Origin: Scatomorpha sp964367935
GTDB lineage: Bacteria > Bacillota > Clostridia > Oscillospirales > Oscillospiraceae
NCBI GenBank assembly: GCA_964367935.1
Contig: CAYIYZ010000003.1
Span: 155,120-219,119 of the forward strand
DNA: 64,000 nt
Direction of reading: 5' to 3'
Positions 36,518-44,817 of the stretch are shown here, one piece after another; position 1 is the first letter of the stretch, and each line of letters opens with the position of its first letter. The notes beneath the pieces are model-generated. The model had not been told where the DNA came from. It worked only from the letters and a program-made list of their open reading frames with translations, and did no database searches. The translations under genes and the position numbers were made by a program.

Positions 36518-36826
36518 TTATATCGTCTGTATCTGTACCTTTGTATAGGGCTGTCTGTGACCCTGTGTACGCTGATAGCCCTTCTTAGGCTTCATCTTGT
36601 ACACACGGATCTTCTTGCTGCGACCGCTCTTAATAACTGTGCCCGTTACCGTAACACCGCTTACATAAGGTGCGCCGATCTGTGTGTTGCCCTCGTCGAA
36701 CACTGCAAGAACCTTGTCAAAGTTTAGCGTTGCGCCTTCCTCTGCCTCGATCTTCTCGACGAAAATCACATCGCCCTCGCTTACACGGTACTGCTTACCG
36801 CCTGTTTCCATTACTGCATACTTCAA
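36518..36826 (-). CDS. rplU: 50S ribosomal protein L21
   Basis: A 102-residue L21 that binds 23S rRNA. MKYAVMETGGKQYRVSEGD opens the protein and KMKPKKGYQRTQGHRQPYTKV is the RNA-binding C-terminal region. GGGAGG precedes the start. It is the first gene of rplU-rpmA-obgE and has a strong promoter and a structured leader. Confidence 0.97.
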   Translation of the reverse strand: MKYAVMETGGKQYRVSEGDVIFVEKIEAEEGATLNFDKVLAVFDEGNTQIGAPYVSGVTVTGTVIKSGRSKKIRVYKMKPKKGYQRTQGHRQPYTKVQIQTI

Positions 36827-36912
36827 TACTTTCTATCCTCCCAATTCTTTAGAGACTCGCTCTTAAAGGTGGTGTCCATAGACACACTTATCCAACCTTT
36901 TCAATGCGGCTT
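36827..36912 (-). promoter_or_regulatory. Probable L21 ribosomal-protein leader
   Basis: The 80-odd base leader of rplU contains AAAGCCGCATTGAAAAGG and, downstream, GGTTGGAT...CCACCTT and GAGACTC-type pairings. The GCCGCA-TGAAAAGG string and position recall the Firmicutes L21 leader motif, which probably mediates autoregulation. A covariance-model match was not possible here. Confidence 0.55.
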
Positions 36913-36916
36913 TGGT

Positions 36917-36945
36917 AGTTTAACATAATATTTGCCACATGTCAA
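36917..36945 (-). promoter_or_regulatory. Promoter of rplU-rpmA-obgE
   Basis: Minus strand TTGACA (36945-36940), 17-base spacer, TAAACT (36922-36917). It lies only 15 bases after the stop of the MATE gene. Confidence 0.9.
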
Positions 36946-36959
36946 TTTTTTTATTTTTC

Positions 36960-38351
36960 CTAAACTTTTAACACTTTAGGCTCAACCGCTCCTGTTTTAT
37001 TAACTTCGCCCTTTTCGTCCTGAAACAGCCCCTTAGCCGTTATGGCGTACAAGCTAAGTACAAGTATGAAAGAAAGTACATCTGCGATAGGTTGTGCAAG
37101 TACAAGCCCGAACTCACCGAATTGTGCACCCAAGATGAAAACTAAGGGTATAAATATCAGTCCCTGACGGCTTATATTCACTACGAGCGAAGACTTCGCC
37201 GCACCCATACCTTGCAAAGCATTGAGTAGCACAAAGAACATTCCGAACAGAACAGATGTCGGTAACCTTATCTGTGAAAATTCATATGCATATGTGAAAG
37301 CTTCCGCTTCCGATAAGAATAAACCGACTATAGTCTCTAAGTTAAAGTAGCATAGCAATGTGAGTATCGTGCTGAAACACAAAGCAAATATTAGCGAAAA
37401 GCGTAGCATTCCCTTATATCTTTCTTTCTTTTCAGCACCTATACAGTAAGCAAACAACGGCTGCACACCCTGTCCGAGACCTATAAACAAAATGCTTGTC
37501 ATCATAGATACCTTCGTAGCCACTCCTATTCCGGCTACAGCCAAATTGCCGTAAGCTGTCATCTGCTCGTTTAACACTATTTGAGATATGCTCATAAGCA
37601 TAGTCGATAGCGATGCCGGTATACCTATGTACAGCACGCTCTTAGCTATGCTGCTCTCTAGCTTAAAATCTTTTATAGACACGCTCATAGTAGTTTGGCG
37701 TTTCACCAAGATCCTAACGTAATAAAGTCCACCTATAGCATTTCCTATAGCCGTCGCTATAGCCGCACCTTCAACGCCCATTTCAAGCACAAGTATAAAT
37801 ATGGGATCTAGTATTATATTTATTACATTGCCGAGCATCATTCCTACCATCGCCTGCTTTGATTTACCCTCAGCTCTCAATAGATTGGACATGCACGCAG
37901 ACAACATTAAAAACGGTCCGCTTATCGCTATTATCTGTATATATCCCTTGACCATATCGTATACTTCAGGAGTCGCTCCCAATAGCTCAACCACCATCCC
38001 AGCATTAAACAGCAGTAGTAATGACACACATACTCCTACTATTATGCTCGACCATATGCAAAATGCCGATGCCTTTCGAACCGTCTCTGCATCACCTCTC
38101 CCGAAAGCTTTAGAGCAGACCGTTGTGCCACCCACGCCGAAAACACTCCCGAAGGACATGCAAAACAAAAATATCGGTGTCGCCATAGACACAGCTGTTA
38201 CCTGCAAGGTTTCGCCCGTCTGCCCTACAAAGAATAAGTCCGCTATATTGTATATAAGCATCATTATCATAGCCATCATAGCAGGCACCGAGTTTGAAAG
38301 CACCGCCTTCCACGCAGGCATTGAATGTATCTTCTCCAAATTATTATTCAT
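36960..38351 (-). CDS. MATE family multidrug efflux transporter (MepA-like)
   Basis: A 463-residue polytopic membrane protein with about 12 helices in two related halves. SVPAMMAMIMMLIYNIADLFFVGQTG near the N-terminus and LLRAEGKSKQAMVGMMLGNVINIILDPIFI in the middle are typical of the MATE group. It exports cationic drugs in exchange for sodium or protons. The upstream MarR gene, 20 bases away, makes a pair comparable to staphylococcal mepR-mepA. Substrates here are unknown. Confidence 0.93.
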   Translation of the reverse strand: MNNNLEKIHSMPAWKAVLSNSVPAMMAMIMMLIYNIADLFFVGQTGETLQVTAVSMATPIFLFCMSFGSVFGVGGTTVCSKAFGRGDAETVRKASAFCIWSSIIVGVCVSLLLLFNAGMVVELLGATPEVYDMVKGYIQIIAISGPFLMLSACMSNLLRAEGKSKQAMVGMMLGNVINIILDPIFILVLEMGVEGAAIATAIGNAIGGLYYVRILVKRQTTMSVSIKDFKLESSIAKSVLYIGIPASLSTMLMSISQIVLNEQMTAYGNLAVAGIGVATKVSMMTSILFIGLGQGVQPLFAYCIGAEKKERYKGMLRFSLIFALCFSTILTLLCYFNLETIVGLFLSEAEAFTYAYEFSQIRLPTSVLFGMFFVLLNALQGMGAAKSSLVVNISRQGLIFIPLVFILGAQFGEFGLVLAQPIADVLSFILVLSLYAITAKGLFQDEKGEVNKTGAVEPKVLKV

Positions 38352-38371
38352 TATATTCTCCTATATCCATT

Positions 38372-38806
38372 TTATATATGTTTATTTATTTTCTCCAGCA
38401 GAGCTATGAGCGTGTTTACATCTTCTTCGCCCAGAGCCTCCGCCAAAGCACGTATGCTATCTGTGTATCTCACCCTATTAAATTTCAAGAATTCTCTGCC
38501 TTTTTCCGTGAGTGCCACATACTTTGCTCGCTTGTCACTCACAGACGTCTCTTTCGTTATCAGCCCCTTCTTCGTCAGCCTATCCGCTATCGTCGTAACC
38601 GTTGCTTGTGATACTCCCACTGTATTACTTACAATCACAAGTGTCGGATTAATCTTGTGCTCCTCATTATATTTCACTATAAATTTAATAAGCGCAAACT
38701 CACCCGGATACAAATGATGTTCGTCATTCACAGTTTCCTTCTTCATCTTATGAATTTTCTCCTGCAATTCCTCCACTTTTTCACTTAGGATATCCACCGC
38801 ATTCAT
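38372..38806 (-). CDS. MarR-family transcriptional regulator
   Basis: A 144-residue winged-helix repressor. The DNA-binding region is VIVSNTVGVSQATVTTIADRLTKKGLITKETSVSDKRAKYVALTEKGREFL with the wing at DKR; flanking helices form the dimer interface. It very probably represses itself and the adjacent MATE pump until a ligand binds. TGGAGG precedes the ATG. Confidence 0.92.
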   Translation of the reverse strand: MNAVDILSEKVEELQEKIHKMKKETVNDEHHLYPGEFALIKFIVKYNEEHKINPTLVIVSNTVGVSQATVTTIADRLTKKGLITKETSVSDKRAKYVALTEKGREFLKFNRVRYTDSIRALAEALGEEDVNTLIALLEKINKHI

Positions 38807-38821
38807 ATTATACCTCCATTA

Positions 38822-38838
38822 ATTAGTATAGCTAAGTA
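38822..38838 (-). promoter_or_regulatory. Candidate MarR operator
   Basis: ACTTAGCTATACTAATT on the minus strand contains the short dyad TTAG-n5-CTAA between a TATAAT-like -10 and the ribosome binding site of marR. Location suits autorepression. The palindrome is short, so this is a suggestion. Confidence 0.45.
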
Positions 38839-38844
38839 TTATAT

Positions 38845-38878
38845 TAAAAAAGCACTACCAACTTTAGTTAGTAGTGCT
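38845..38878 (-). terminator. Rho-independent terminator of the tyrS string
   Basis: AGCACTAC...GTAGTGCT, an 8-bp stem extended inward by AAC/GTT, followed on the minus strand by six T residues. It ends the long dxs-to-tyrS string 46 bases after tyrS. Confidence 0.88.
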
Positions 38879-38923
38879 AATTAATTTAACATGCTTTCAA
38901 GTTCACGTCAACTGTTTTTTATT

Positions 38924-40141
38924 TTATTTCAAAATTATTTTATTATAGTTCTTCTTGCCACGACGAATCAGCACGCCCTCTTTTAGCTCCGCTTCCGTGA
39001 AGCTCTGCGCTATATCCTCCACTTTTTCGTCATTTGCCGACACTCCGCCTTGCTGTACATTGCGGCGTGCCTCAGACTTAGATGCACACAGTCCGCTGAG
39101 TACTAAGAGCGTCAGTATATCTGCGCCGCCCTCTACGTCTTGCGCACTTATCTGTGTCGTCGGCACGTCTCCGCCTGCACCGCCGCTAAACAACGCTTTC
39201 GCAGTCGCACGTGCCTTCTCCGCTTCATCCGCTCCATGTATCATCGTCGTCAGCTCCATGGCTAGGAGTTCCTTTGCGTCATTGAGCTGTGCGTCCTTCC
39301 AGTCTGCCATCTTCTCTATCTCATCCAAGGACAAGAAGGTCATCTTCCTTAGGCAGTTCATTACGTCCGCATCATCTATATTGCGCCAGTACTGATAAAA
39401 CTCATAAGGACTCGTCTTATCCGGATCCAACCACACAGCGCCCGCCTGCGTCTTGCCCATCTTATTACCCTCACTCGTGAGCAACAGTGTTATAGTCAAG
39501 CCGTAAGCGTTCTTCGCCAACTTCTTGTGTATTAGGCGTGTACCTCCCAAAATATTCGACCACTGATCGTCGCCTCCGCATTGCATCACACAGTCATACT
39601 TCTTGTACATGTGGTAGAAGTCGTAGCTCTGCATTACCATGTAGTTAAACTCCATGAAGCTGAGCCCCTTCTCCATACGTTGCTTATAACACTCCGCACG
39701 CAGCATCTCATTTACCGAAAACTGTGCGCCGACCTCACGCAGTAGCTCGACGTAGTTTAAGCTCATCAGCCAATCGGCATTATTGAGCATAAGTGCCTTG
39801 CCCTCGGAAAAGTCAATGAACTTCTCCATCTGCACTTTAAATTTCTTCGCATTCTCGTTAATATCATCTGCCGTAAGCATCTGACGCATGTCCGTACGAC
39901 CGGAAGGGTCACCTACCATAGTCGTACCACCACCTAAAAGCGCTATGGGACGGTTGCCGGCAAGCTGTAGCCTCTTCATAAAGTTAAGTGCCATAAAATG
40001 TCCTACATGCAAACTGTCCGCAGTAGGGTCAAAGCCTATATAAAACGTAGCCTTACCGTTATTTATCAGCTCCGCTATTTCTTCTTCATCAGTAACTTGC
40101 GCAATTAGACCTCTCGCCTTTAATTCATCGTATAGTTTCAT
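38924..40141 (-). CDS. tyrS: Tyrosyl-tRNA synthetase
   Basis: A 405-residue class I enzyme charging tRNA-Tyr. The first signature is HVGHFMALNFM near residue 45 and the second NKMGKTQAG near 228; GGGTTMVGDPSGR and MQCGGDDQWSNI form the tyrosine and ATP pocket. A C-terminal S4-like domain (about 340-405) ends in LIRRGKKNYNKIIL. The start overlaps the preceding gene as ATGA, so it is coupled; no T-box leader is present. Confidence 0.97.
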   Translation of the reverse strand: MKLYDELKARGLIAQVTDEEEIAELINNGKATFYIGFDPTADSLHVGHFMALNFMKRLQLAGNRPIALLGGGTTMVGDPSGRTDMRQMLTADDINENAKKFKVQMEKFIDFSEGKALMLNNADWLMSLNYVELLREVGAQFSVNEMLRAECYKQRMEKGLSFMEFNYMVMQSYDFYHMYKKYDCVMQCGGDDQWSNILGGTRLIHKKLAKNAYGLTITLLLTSEGNKMGKTQAGAVWLDPDKTSPYEFYQYWRNIDDADVMNCLRKMTFLSLDEIEKMADWKDAQLNDAKELLAMELTTMIHGADEAEKARATAKALFSGGAGGDVPTTQISAQDVEGGADILTLLVLSGLCASKSEARRNVQQGGVSANDEKVEDIAQSFTEAELKEGVLIRRGKKNYNKIILK

Positions 40142-40569
40142 TTTTTCGCCTCTCCCTCTTTTGTATATTTGCCCTCATAATACTCTTTTACTATTTTCTC
40201 CGTCTCCTGTGCCGCATAATTTATATATCCGAAACAGAGTTTTTTGCCGGGGTCATTTTCTAAAAACTCCTCACAACGTAGTTTCCCGAACTTCTCCGTG
40301 AACCTTTTGTTAAACTCTTTCTGCATCTTTGCGACAGTTCCACCACTCCTGCCGTATCCGTCTTGAGCCGCTATAAGCCCGAACACCAAAGCCGCTCCGG
40401 TTACCGCACCGCAAATCTCGCCAGAGCGCACTCCACCACCCAAAGCCGCTGTTATCGCACAAGCCGTCTTCTCATCCATGCCCGTTTCTTCTTCCATAGC
40501 CGCTAGTACGACCTGTGCACAGTTTCGGTCTTTAAAGACCAGTTTCAATACTCTTTTTTCGATATTCAT
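40138..40569 (-). CDS. C_GCAxxG_C_C family protein, copy 2
   Basis: A 143-residue Cys-rich protein of the redox-associated C_GCAxxG_C_C family. Conserved positions are visible: DRNCAQVVLAAMEEETG, GGGVRSGEICGAVTGAALVFGLIA, LRCEEFL and KKLCFGYINYAAQ. Such proteins may bind metal or undergo disulfide chemistry, but no reaction is established. It is a paralogue of the preceding gene (NCAQ/NCSQ, GEICG/GEMCG) and overlaps tyrS by four bases. Confidence 0.9.
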   Translation of the reverse strand: MNIEKRVLKLVFKDRNCAQVVLAAMEEETGMDEKTACAITAALGGGVRSGEICGAVTGAALVFGLIAAQDGYGRSGGTVAKMQKEFNKRFTEKFGKLRCEEFLENDPGKKLCFGYINYAAQETEKIVKEYYEGKYTKEGEAKK

Positions 40570-40590
40570 GCTTTGAATTTCGCCCTCTTT

Positions 40591-41007
40591 CTACTTCTCT
40601 TGCATCGCTACTAGGGCATTATACTCGCAAATTAGCTTTTCTGCAAGCTCTGCACAAAATTGTATATAAGGTTCACAACCCTCACCATCACCTAAAGCTG
40701 CTACTAAGTCTTCACAACGATACGCACCGTACTTCTTCTTAAACTCATTTAGAAACTCCATTTGCAGCGCATCCGTGGCACCGCCTTTCTTTCCGTTACC
40801 GTCGCCAGTTGCCATGCCAAACGCCATGGACGCCGCACACATAGCTCCGCACATCTCACCGGCTCGTACTCCGCCGCCGTATGCTGCCGCCACAGAACAC
40901 GCACTCAACCTGTCCATGCCCGTATACTCATCAAGTGAGCACAACACCGCCTGCGAGCAATTTAAATTCTCCGCCTTTAGTACAAGCACTTTCTCTCGTA
41001 TTGACAT
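40591..41007 (-). CDS. C_GCAxxG_C_C family protein, copy 1
   Basis: A 138-residue paralogue of the next gene, with ENLNCSQAVLCSLDEYTG, GGGVRAGEMCGAMCAASMAFGMATG, YRCEDLVAALGDGEGC and FCAELAEKLI. It has additional cysteines compared with copy 2. ATG 41007 follows GAGGAAAAG; a GTG at 41019 is possible. It overlaps the recN end, so it is coupled to a DNA-repair gene, although a functional link is not evident. Confidence 0.9.
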   Translation of the reverse strand: MSIREKVLVLKAENLNCSQAVLCSLDEYTGMDRLSACSVAAAYGGGVRAGEMCGAMCAASMAFGMATGDGNGKKGGATDALQMEFLNEFKKKYGAYRCEDLVAALGDGEGCEPYIQFCAELAEKLICEYNALVAMQEK

Positions 41008-41015
41008 ACTTTTCC

Positions 41016-42698
41016 TCACCCTCTCAGCTTTATTTTATAACCATCTGCCGCCTCAAGCTGCTCCGCTGCGCTAGCTAAAGTCGTCAATGTCACATTCTCG
41101 CCGCCATGCAAGCGTGCAAGTTCTCGCACCCTACCTTCTGTATCCAAAGCATCAACAGAGGTATAAGTACGCTCCTCTCGCTCCGCCTTTACTATATTAA
41201 AATGGATATCTGCCATAGCCGCAATCTGTGATAGGTGCGTCACGCACACCACTTGCTTCTCGCCGGATAAACGTGCAAGCTTTTCACCGACACGTTGCGC
41301 CGCTATGCCCGACACTCCCTCATCTACCTCGTCAAACACCATAGTTCCTACGCCGTCACGCTCTGATAACACATCCTTGAGCACTAACATTATCCTCGAC
41401 AACTCACCACCCGATGCTATCTTTGATATCCGCCCCGGCGTCTCTCCGGCATTCGCAGACATCAAAAAGCGTACCTCATCTGCGCCCCTTGCTCGTAGCT
41501 CGTTTTTCTCCAATGATACTAGCTCTACCTCAAAACGCACCGAGGGCATACTCAGTTCCACCAAGCCCTCCTCAACCTTCGATCTCAGACTCACCGCCAC
41601 TTTTTCACGTGCCTTGCGTAGCTTTAATGCCACACTCCACGCCTTAGCACGATTTCGCTCTACACGCTGCTCCGCTTCCTCTCGAGCCTTCTCAGAGTAT
41701 TGTAGGCTGTCCAGCTTCTCTCTACTCTCCTCCAACAGCTTTATGAGCCCTTCTTCGTCTGTGCCGTATTTCTTTCTCAAGCCCCTCAGCTTCGCTGTGC
41801 GTTCCTCTAGCTCATCGTACTCACGATCTGAAAAGTCTAAGCCGGCACAAATATCACGAACTCGCTCAGCAGCATCCTCCGCCATATAGCGTGCCTCTTG
41901 CACCAAATCCCTTATCTCCGCTAACTCCTCAGCCAAAGTCGCAGCCGACCCCAACTCTCCCACAGCTGTTCCCAAACCGTCACAAGCACTGAAATTGCGC
42001 CCGTACAAAGCATCATATGCCTTGTCAAGCGCCTCTTTTAACCTGCCCGCATTGCGCATTAAATCACGCTTTGCCGAAAGCTCGTCTTCCTCACCCACTC
42101 GTAGCTTCGCAGACTCCAATTCGCCTACTCTCAGCCTGAGCAGATCCTCCATGTCTCGCTTTTCACTCTCGCCAACGCAAAGCTTCGCCAAGGCAGACTC
42201 CGCTTCCCTATACGCGGTGTATGCATCGGCATATTCACTCAAGATTCCACCCAAGCCTCCGTATGCATCCAAATACTCGCCGTGCCGTGACTCGTCCGTC
42301 AACTGTCGACCGTCGTTTTGTCCGTGTATATCCAAAAGCTGTGCCGTTAACTGCCTAAGCTGAGCCGCGGACACAGTAACACCGTTAACCGTCGCCGCAC
42401 TCTTACCATCTGCCGTTATGCGACGCTTTATAATCACCGTGTCCTCCGGCTCTACATCATTTTCTTCAAACCACGCACTGTCTGCAGGACTGTCAAACAC
42501 CGCAGTTACATGAGCCTTTTGCGCTCCGCGTCGTACTAACTCACGGCTCACTCTATCGCCCAGTATTGCGCCTAACGAATCTATCACTATCGACTTTCCC
42601 GCACCGGTTTCTCCTGTCAGTACGTTTAAGCCCTCGCCCAGTTCCAGAGATGCACGCTCTATTACCGCCACATTTTCTATCTCAAGCGTATGTAGCAC
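41016..42698 (-). CDS. recN: DNA repair protein RecN
   Basis: A 560-residue SMC-like ATPase acting early at double-strand breaks. Walker A GETGAGKSIVIDSLGAILG, the head-proximal coiled coils (about 150-370), the signature ASGGELSRIMLVLKDVL, Walker B MVFDEVDEGVSG and the D-loop H motif CVTHLSQIAAMAD are present. GTG start with GAGAGGTGAG upstream. It follows argR, the standard Firmicutes order. Confidence 0.97.
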   Translation of the reverse strand: MLHTLEIENVAVIERASLELGEGLNVLTGETGAGKSIVIDSLGAILGDRVSRELVRRGAQKAHVTAVFDSPADSAWFEENDVEPEDTVIIKRRITADGKSAATVNGVTVSAAQLRQLTAQLLDIHGQNDGRQLTDESRHGEYLDAYGGLGGILSEYADAYTAYREAESALAKLCVGESEKRDMEDLLRLRVGELESAKLRVGEEDELSAKRDLMRNAGRLKEALDKAYDALYGRNFSACDGLGTAVGELGSAATLAEELAEIRDLVQEARYMAEDAAERVRDICAGLDFSDREYDELEERTAKLRGLRKKYGTDEEGLIKLLEESREKLDSLQYSEKAREEAEQRVERNRAKAWSVALKLRKAREKVAVSLRSKVEEGLVELSMPSVRFEVELVSLEKNELRARGADEVRFLMSANAGETPGRISKIASGGELSRIMLVLKDVLSERDGVGTMVFDEVDEGVSGIAAQRVGEKLARLSGEKQVVCVTHLSQIAAMADIHFNIVKAEREERTYTSVDALDTEGRVRELARLHGGENVTLTTLASAAEQLEAADGYKIKLRG

Positions 42699-42711
42699 TC
42701 TGCCTCACCTC

Positions 42712-43164
42712 TCATTCAAACAGGGCTCGTATTTCCTCGCACAGTTCCTGCGCAGACTGTACGTCGCGCATAGCCAAAAACGCCGTGTCGTCACCTGCGA
42801 CCGTACCAACAAGTTCAGTCAGCTCCATACCGTCCACAGCCGAGCTAGCAGCCATTGCAAGGCCGGGCAAAGTCTTGATTATTACCAAGTTCTGCGCCGT
42901 ATCACAACTTACCACGCTCTCTTTAAATATCTTGCGTAGTCGCTCGTCACGTCCCGAAAACTCGCTCCTCGCACTTACTGCATAACGATAGTTTCCGCTC
43001 GGCGCAAGCTCCTTTACAAGCCGTAGCTCCTTAATGTCTCGTGACAATGTAGCCTGCGTACTGCGTACTCCCCTATCCGCCAAAGCCTTCATCAGATCCG
43101 CCTGTGTCTCTACCTCGTTTTGTGCTATTATCTTTAGTATTTCGCCATGCCTTGATGCTTTCAC
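42712..43164 (-). CDS. argR: Arginine repressor ArgR/AhrC
   Basis: A 150-residue hexameric repressor. The N-terminal winged helix includes TQADLMKALADRGVRSTQATLSRDIKELRLVK; the C-terminal arginine-binding core includes GMELTELVGTVAGDDTAFLAMRD. The GTG at 43164 is chosen because GAGGGGAG is eight bases upstream; GTG 43173 is too close to that site. No arginine genes are nearby; the nadK-argR-recN order is conserved in Firmicutes. Confidence 0.95.
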   Translation of the reverse strand: MKASRHGEILKIIAQNEVETQADLMKALADRGVRSTQATLSRDIKELRLVKELAPSGNYRYAVSARSEFSGRDERLRKIFKESVVSCDTAQNLVIIKTLPGLAMAASSAVDGMELTELVGTVAGDDTAFLAMRDVQSAQELCEEIRALFE

Positions 43165-43179
43165 GCTTTCCACTCCCCT

Positions 43180-44019
43180 CTAACGTACAAGTTTGTCCCT
43201 TGCCATATCGAAAAAACTTCTATGTCCCATATCCGCTACCGTAAACTCCAATGCGGATCTTCTTACATTTATTACATCGCCGCTACTTAGCTCCACCGGC
43301 TCCGCTCCATCTACCGATATCATCGCACGTCGACCCCTAAGCCTGTCCAGACGTACTGTCAACACTCGTTCTGGCGACATCACAAAACTCCTTATAGCAA
43401 GGCCATGAGCGCATATAGGTGTCACCAGAATATTCTCAGCTTCCGGCTCCACTATCGGGCCACCTGCCGACATCGAGTAGGCTGTAGAGCCCGTCGGTGT
43501 CGCCACTATTACTCCATCTCCCGAAAAATTGCATATACTGCGTCCGTCGGACTCTATGCCCAAAGAGATGAGATTTACATCGCTCTTTATCACAGCCTCA
43601 TTCAAAGCCACTTCGCTATACACGCTGCCGTCTTCACGCAATACCGCTACATTCAGCACCATGCGCCGACTCGCCGTATACGCCCCTCGCGCAGCTGCTC
43701 GTATTAGGTCTAACTCATGTAGCTCGACATCCGTCAAGAAACCCAATCCGCCCATATTTACACCTAAAACCGGCACACCTGTACCCAAGGTCGCACGCGC
43801 CACATGTAAAAATGTGCCGTCACCACCTAAGGAAATTATCAAATCAGGTCGCTTCACACTTCCGAAAAGCTCGCCCGGACGCTCCATCTCAGCCCTGTTA
43901 TCAAACAGGGAAACTACCTTACATTCATGACCATCTGTGCCGAGCATTTCACATATCGTCTTAGCCATATCGTGCTCTGTGTCATTATGTGGATTTGAAC
44001 ATATCATTACTCTCGCCAT
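43180..44019 (-). CDS. nadK: NAD kinase
   Basis: A 279-residue enzyme that phosphorylates NAD to NADP. The catalytic GGDGTFLHVAR motif is at residues 65-75, followed by GVNMGGLGFLTDVE and the NAD-binding TPTGSTAYSMSAGGPI. GGGAG precedes the ATG. It lies between tlyA and argR. Confidence 0.97.
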   Translation of the reverse strand: MARVMICSNPHNDTEHDMAKTICEMLGTDGHECKVVSLFDNRAEMERPGELFGSVKRPDLIISLGGDGTFLHVARATLGTGVPVLGVNMGGLGFLTDVELHELDLIRAAARGAYTASRRMVLNVAVLREDGSVYSEVALNEAVIKSDVNLISLGIESDGRSICNFSGDGVIVATPTGSTAYSMSAGGPIVEPEAENILVTPICAHGLAIRSFVMSPERVLTVRLDRLRGRRAMISVDGAEPVELSSGDVINVRRSALEFTVADMGHRSFFDMARDKLVR

Positions 44020-44022
44020 TTA

Positions 44023-44817
44023 TTACAACTCCCCGTGCGATGCCTTGACCAATGTGCTTAGCTCCGTGTCGCATCGCTCGTATTCGCCTTTTTTAAGATG
44101 TGCCAAATACTCTATATTGCCTTCAGGCCCTCTTATGGGCGAATAATCCATGCCGACTAAAGTATAACCGCTCGTTTCCGTATATTCACTAAACTCTCGC
44201 AGCACACGCTCATGTACCGCCGAATCTCGTACTACACCCTTCTTGCCGACCTCCGTGCGACCTGCCTCGAACTGTGGCTTAATTAAGCATATCACCTCGC
44301 CACCCTCTTTGAGTATCGGTAGCACCGCAGGTAGTATGAGCCTTACTGATATAAATGACAAGTCCATAACCGCCATGTCAATTTGATCTGCAAACATCTC
44401 ACCCGTCAAATACCTCGCATTCTGACGCTCCATGCATACAACACGCTCGTCACTGCGCAGCTTCCAAGCAAGTTGCCCGTAGCCCACATCCACAGCATAC
44501 ACTTTAGACGCTCCATTTTGTAACAGCACATCCGTAAACCCGCCTGTCGAAGCACCGCAATCAACACAACAGAGACCACTCACGTCTATATTAAAAGCCT
44601 TAAGCGCCTTTTCAAGTTTATAGCCACCTCGTGAAACATAGGGACATACTGCTCCTCTAAGCTCTACCTGCGCACCCTCACGCACCGAGACGCCCGGCTT
44701 TGTGCTCTTTTGACCGTCCACATACACAAGGCCGCTCATTATACTCGTACGCGCCCGTTCCCGACTTTCCGTCAGCCCCAGCTCATGTACAAGCTGATCA
44801 AGTCTCTTACCGGACAT
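44023..44817 (-). CDS. tlyA: TlyA-family rRNA 2'-O-ribose methyltransferase
   Basis: A 264-residue protein with an N-terminal S4 RNA-binding domain (RLDQLVHELGLTESRERARTSIMSGLVYVDG) and an RrmJ/FtsJ-type methyltransferase domain beginning CVDCGASTGGFTDVLLQNGA. TlyA methylates cytidines in 16S and 23S rRNA and sets capreomycin susceptibility in mycobacteria; the equivalent activity is inferred. The start overlaps the dxs end by 11 bases. Confidence 0.94.
   Translation of the reverse strand: MSGKRLDQLVHELGLTESRERARTSIMSGLVYVDGQKSTKPGVSVREGAQVELRGAVCPYVSRGGYKLEKALKAFNIDVSGLCCVDCGASTGGFTDVLLQNGASKVYAVDVGYGQLAWKLRSDERVVCMERQNARYLTGEMFADQIDMAVMDLSFISVRLILPAVLPILKEGGEVICLIKPQFEAGRTEVGKKGVVRDSAVHERVLREFSEYTETSGYTLVGMDYSPIRGPEGNIEYLAHLKKGEYERCDTELSTLVKASHGEL

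Noticed and set aside
38924..40141. Independent tyrS regulation by a T-box
   Set aside because: The start overlaps the upstream gene by four bases, leaving no leader.
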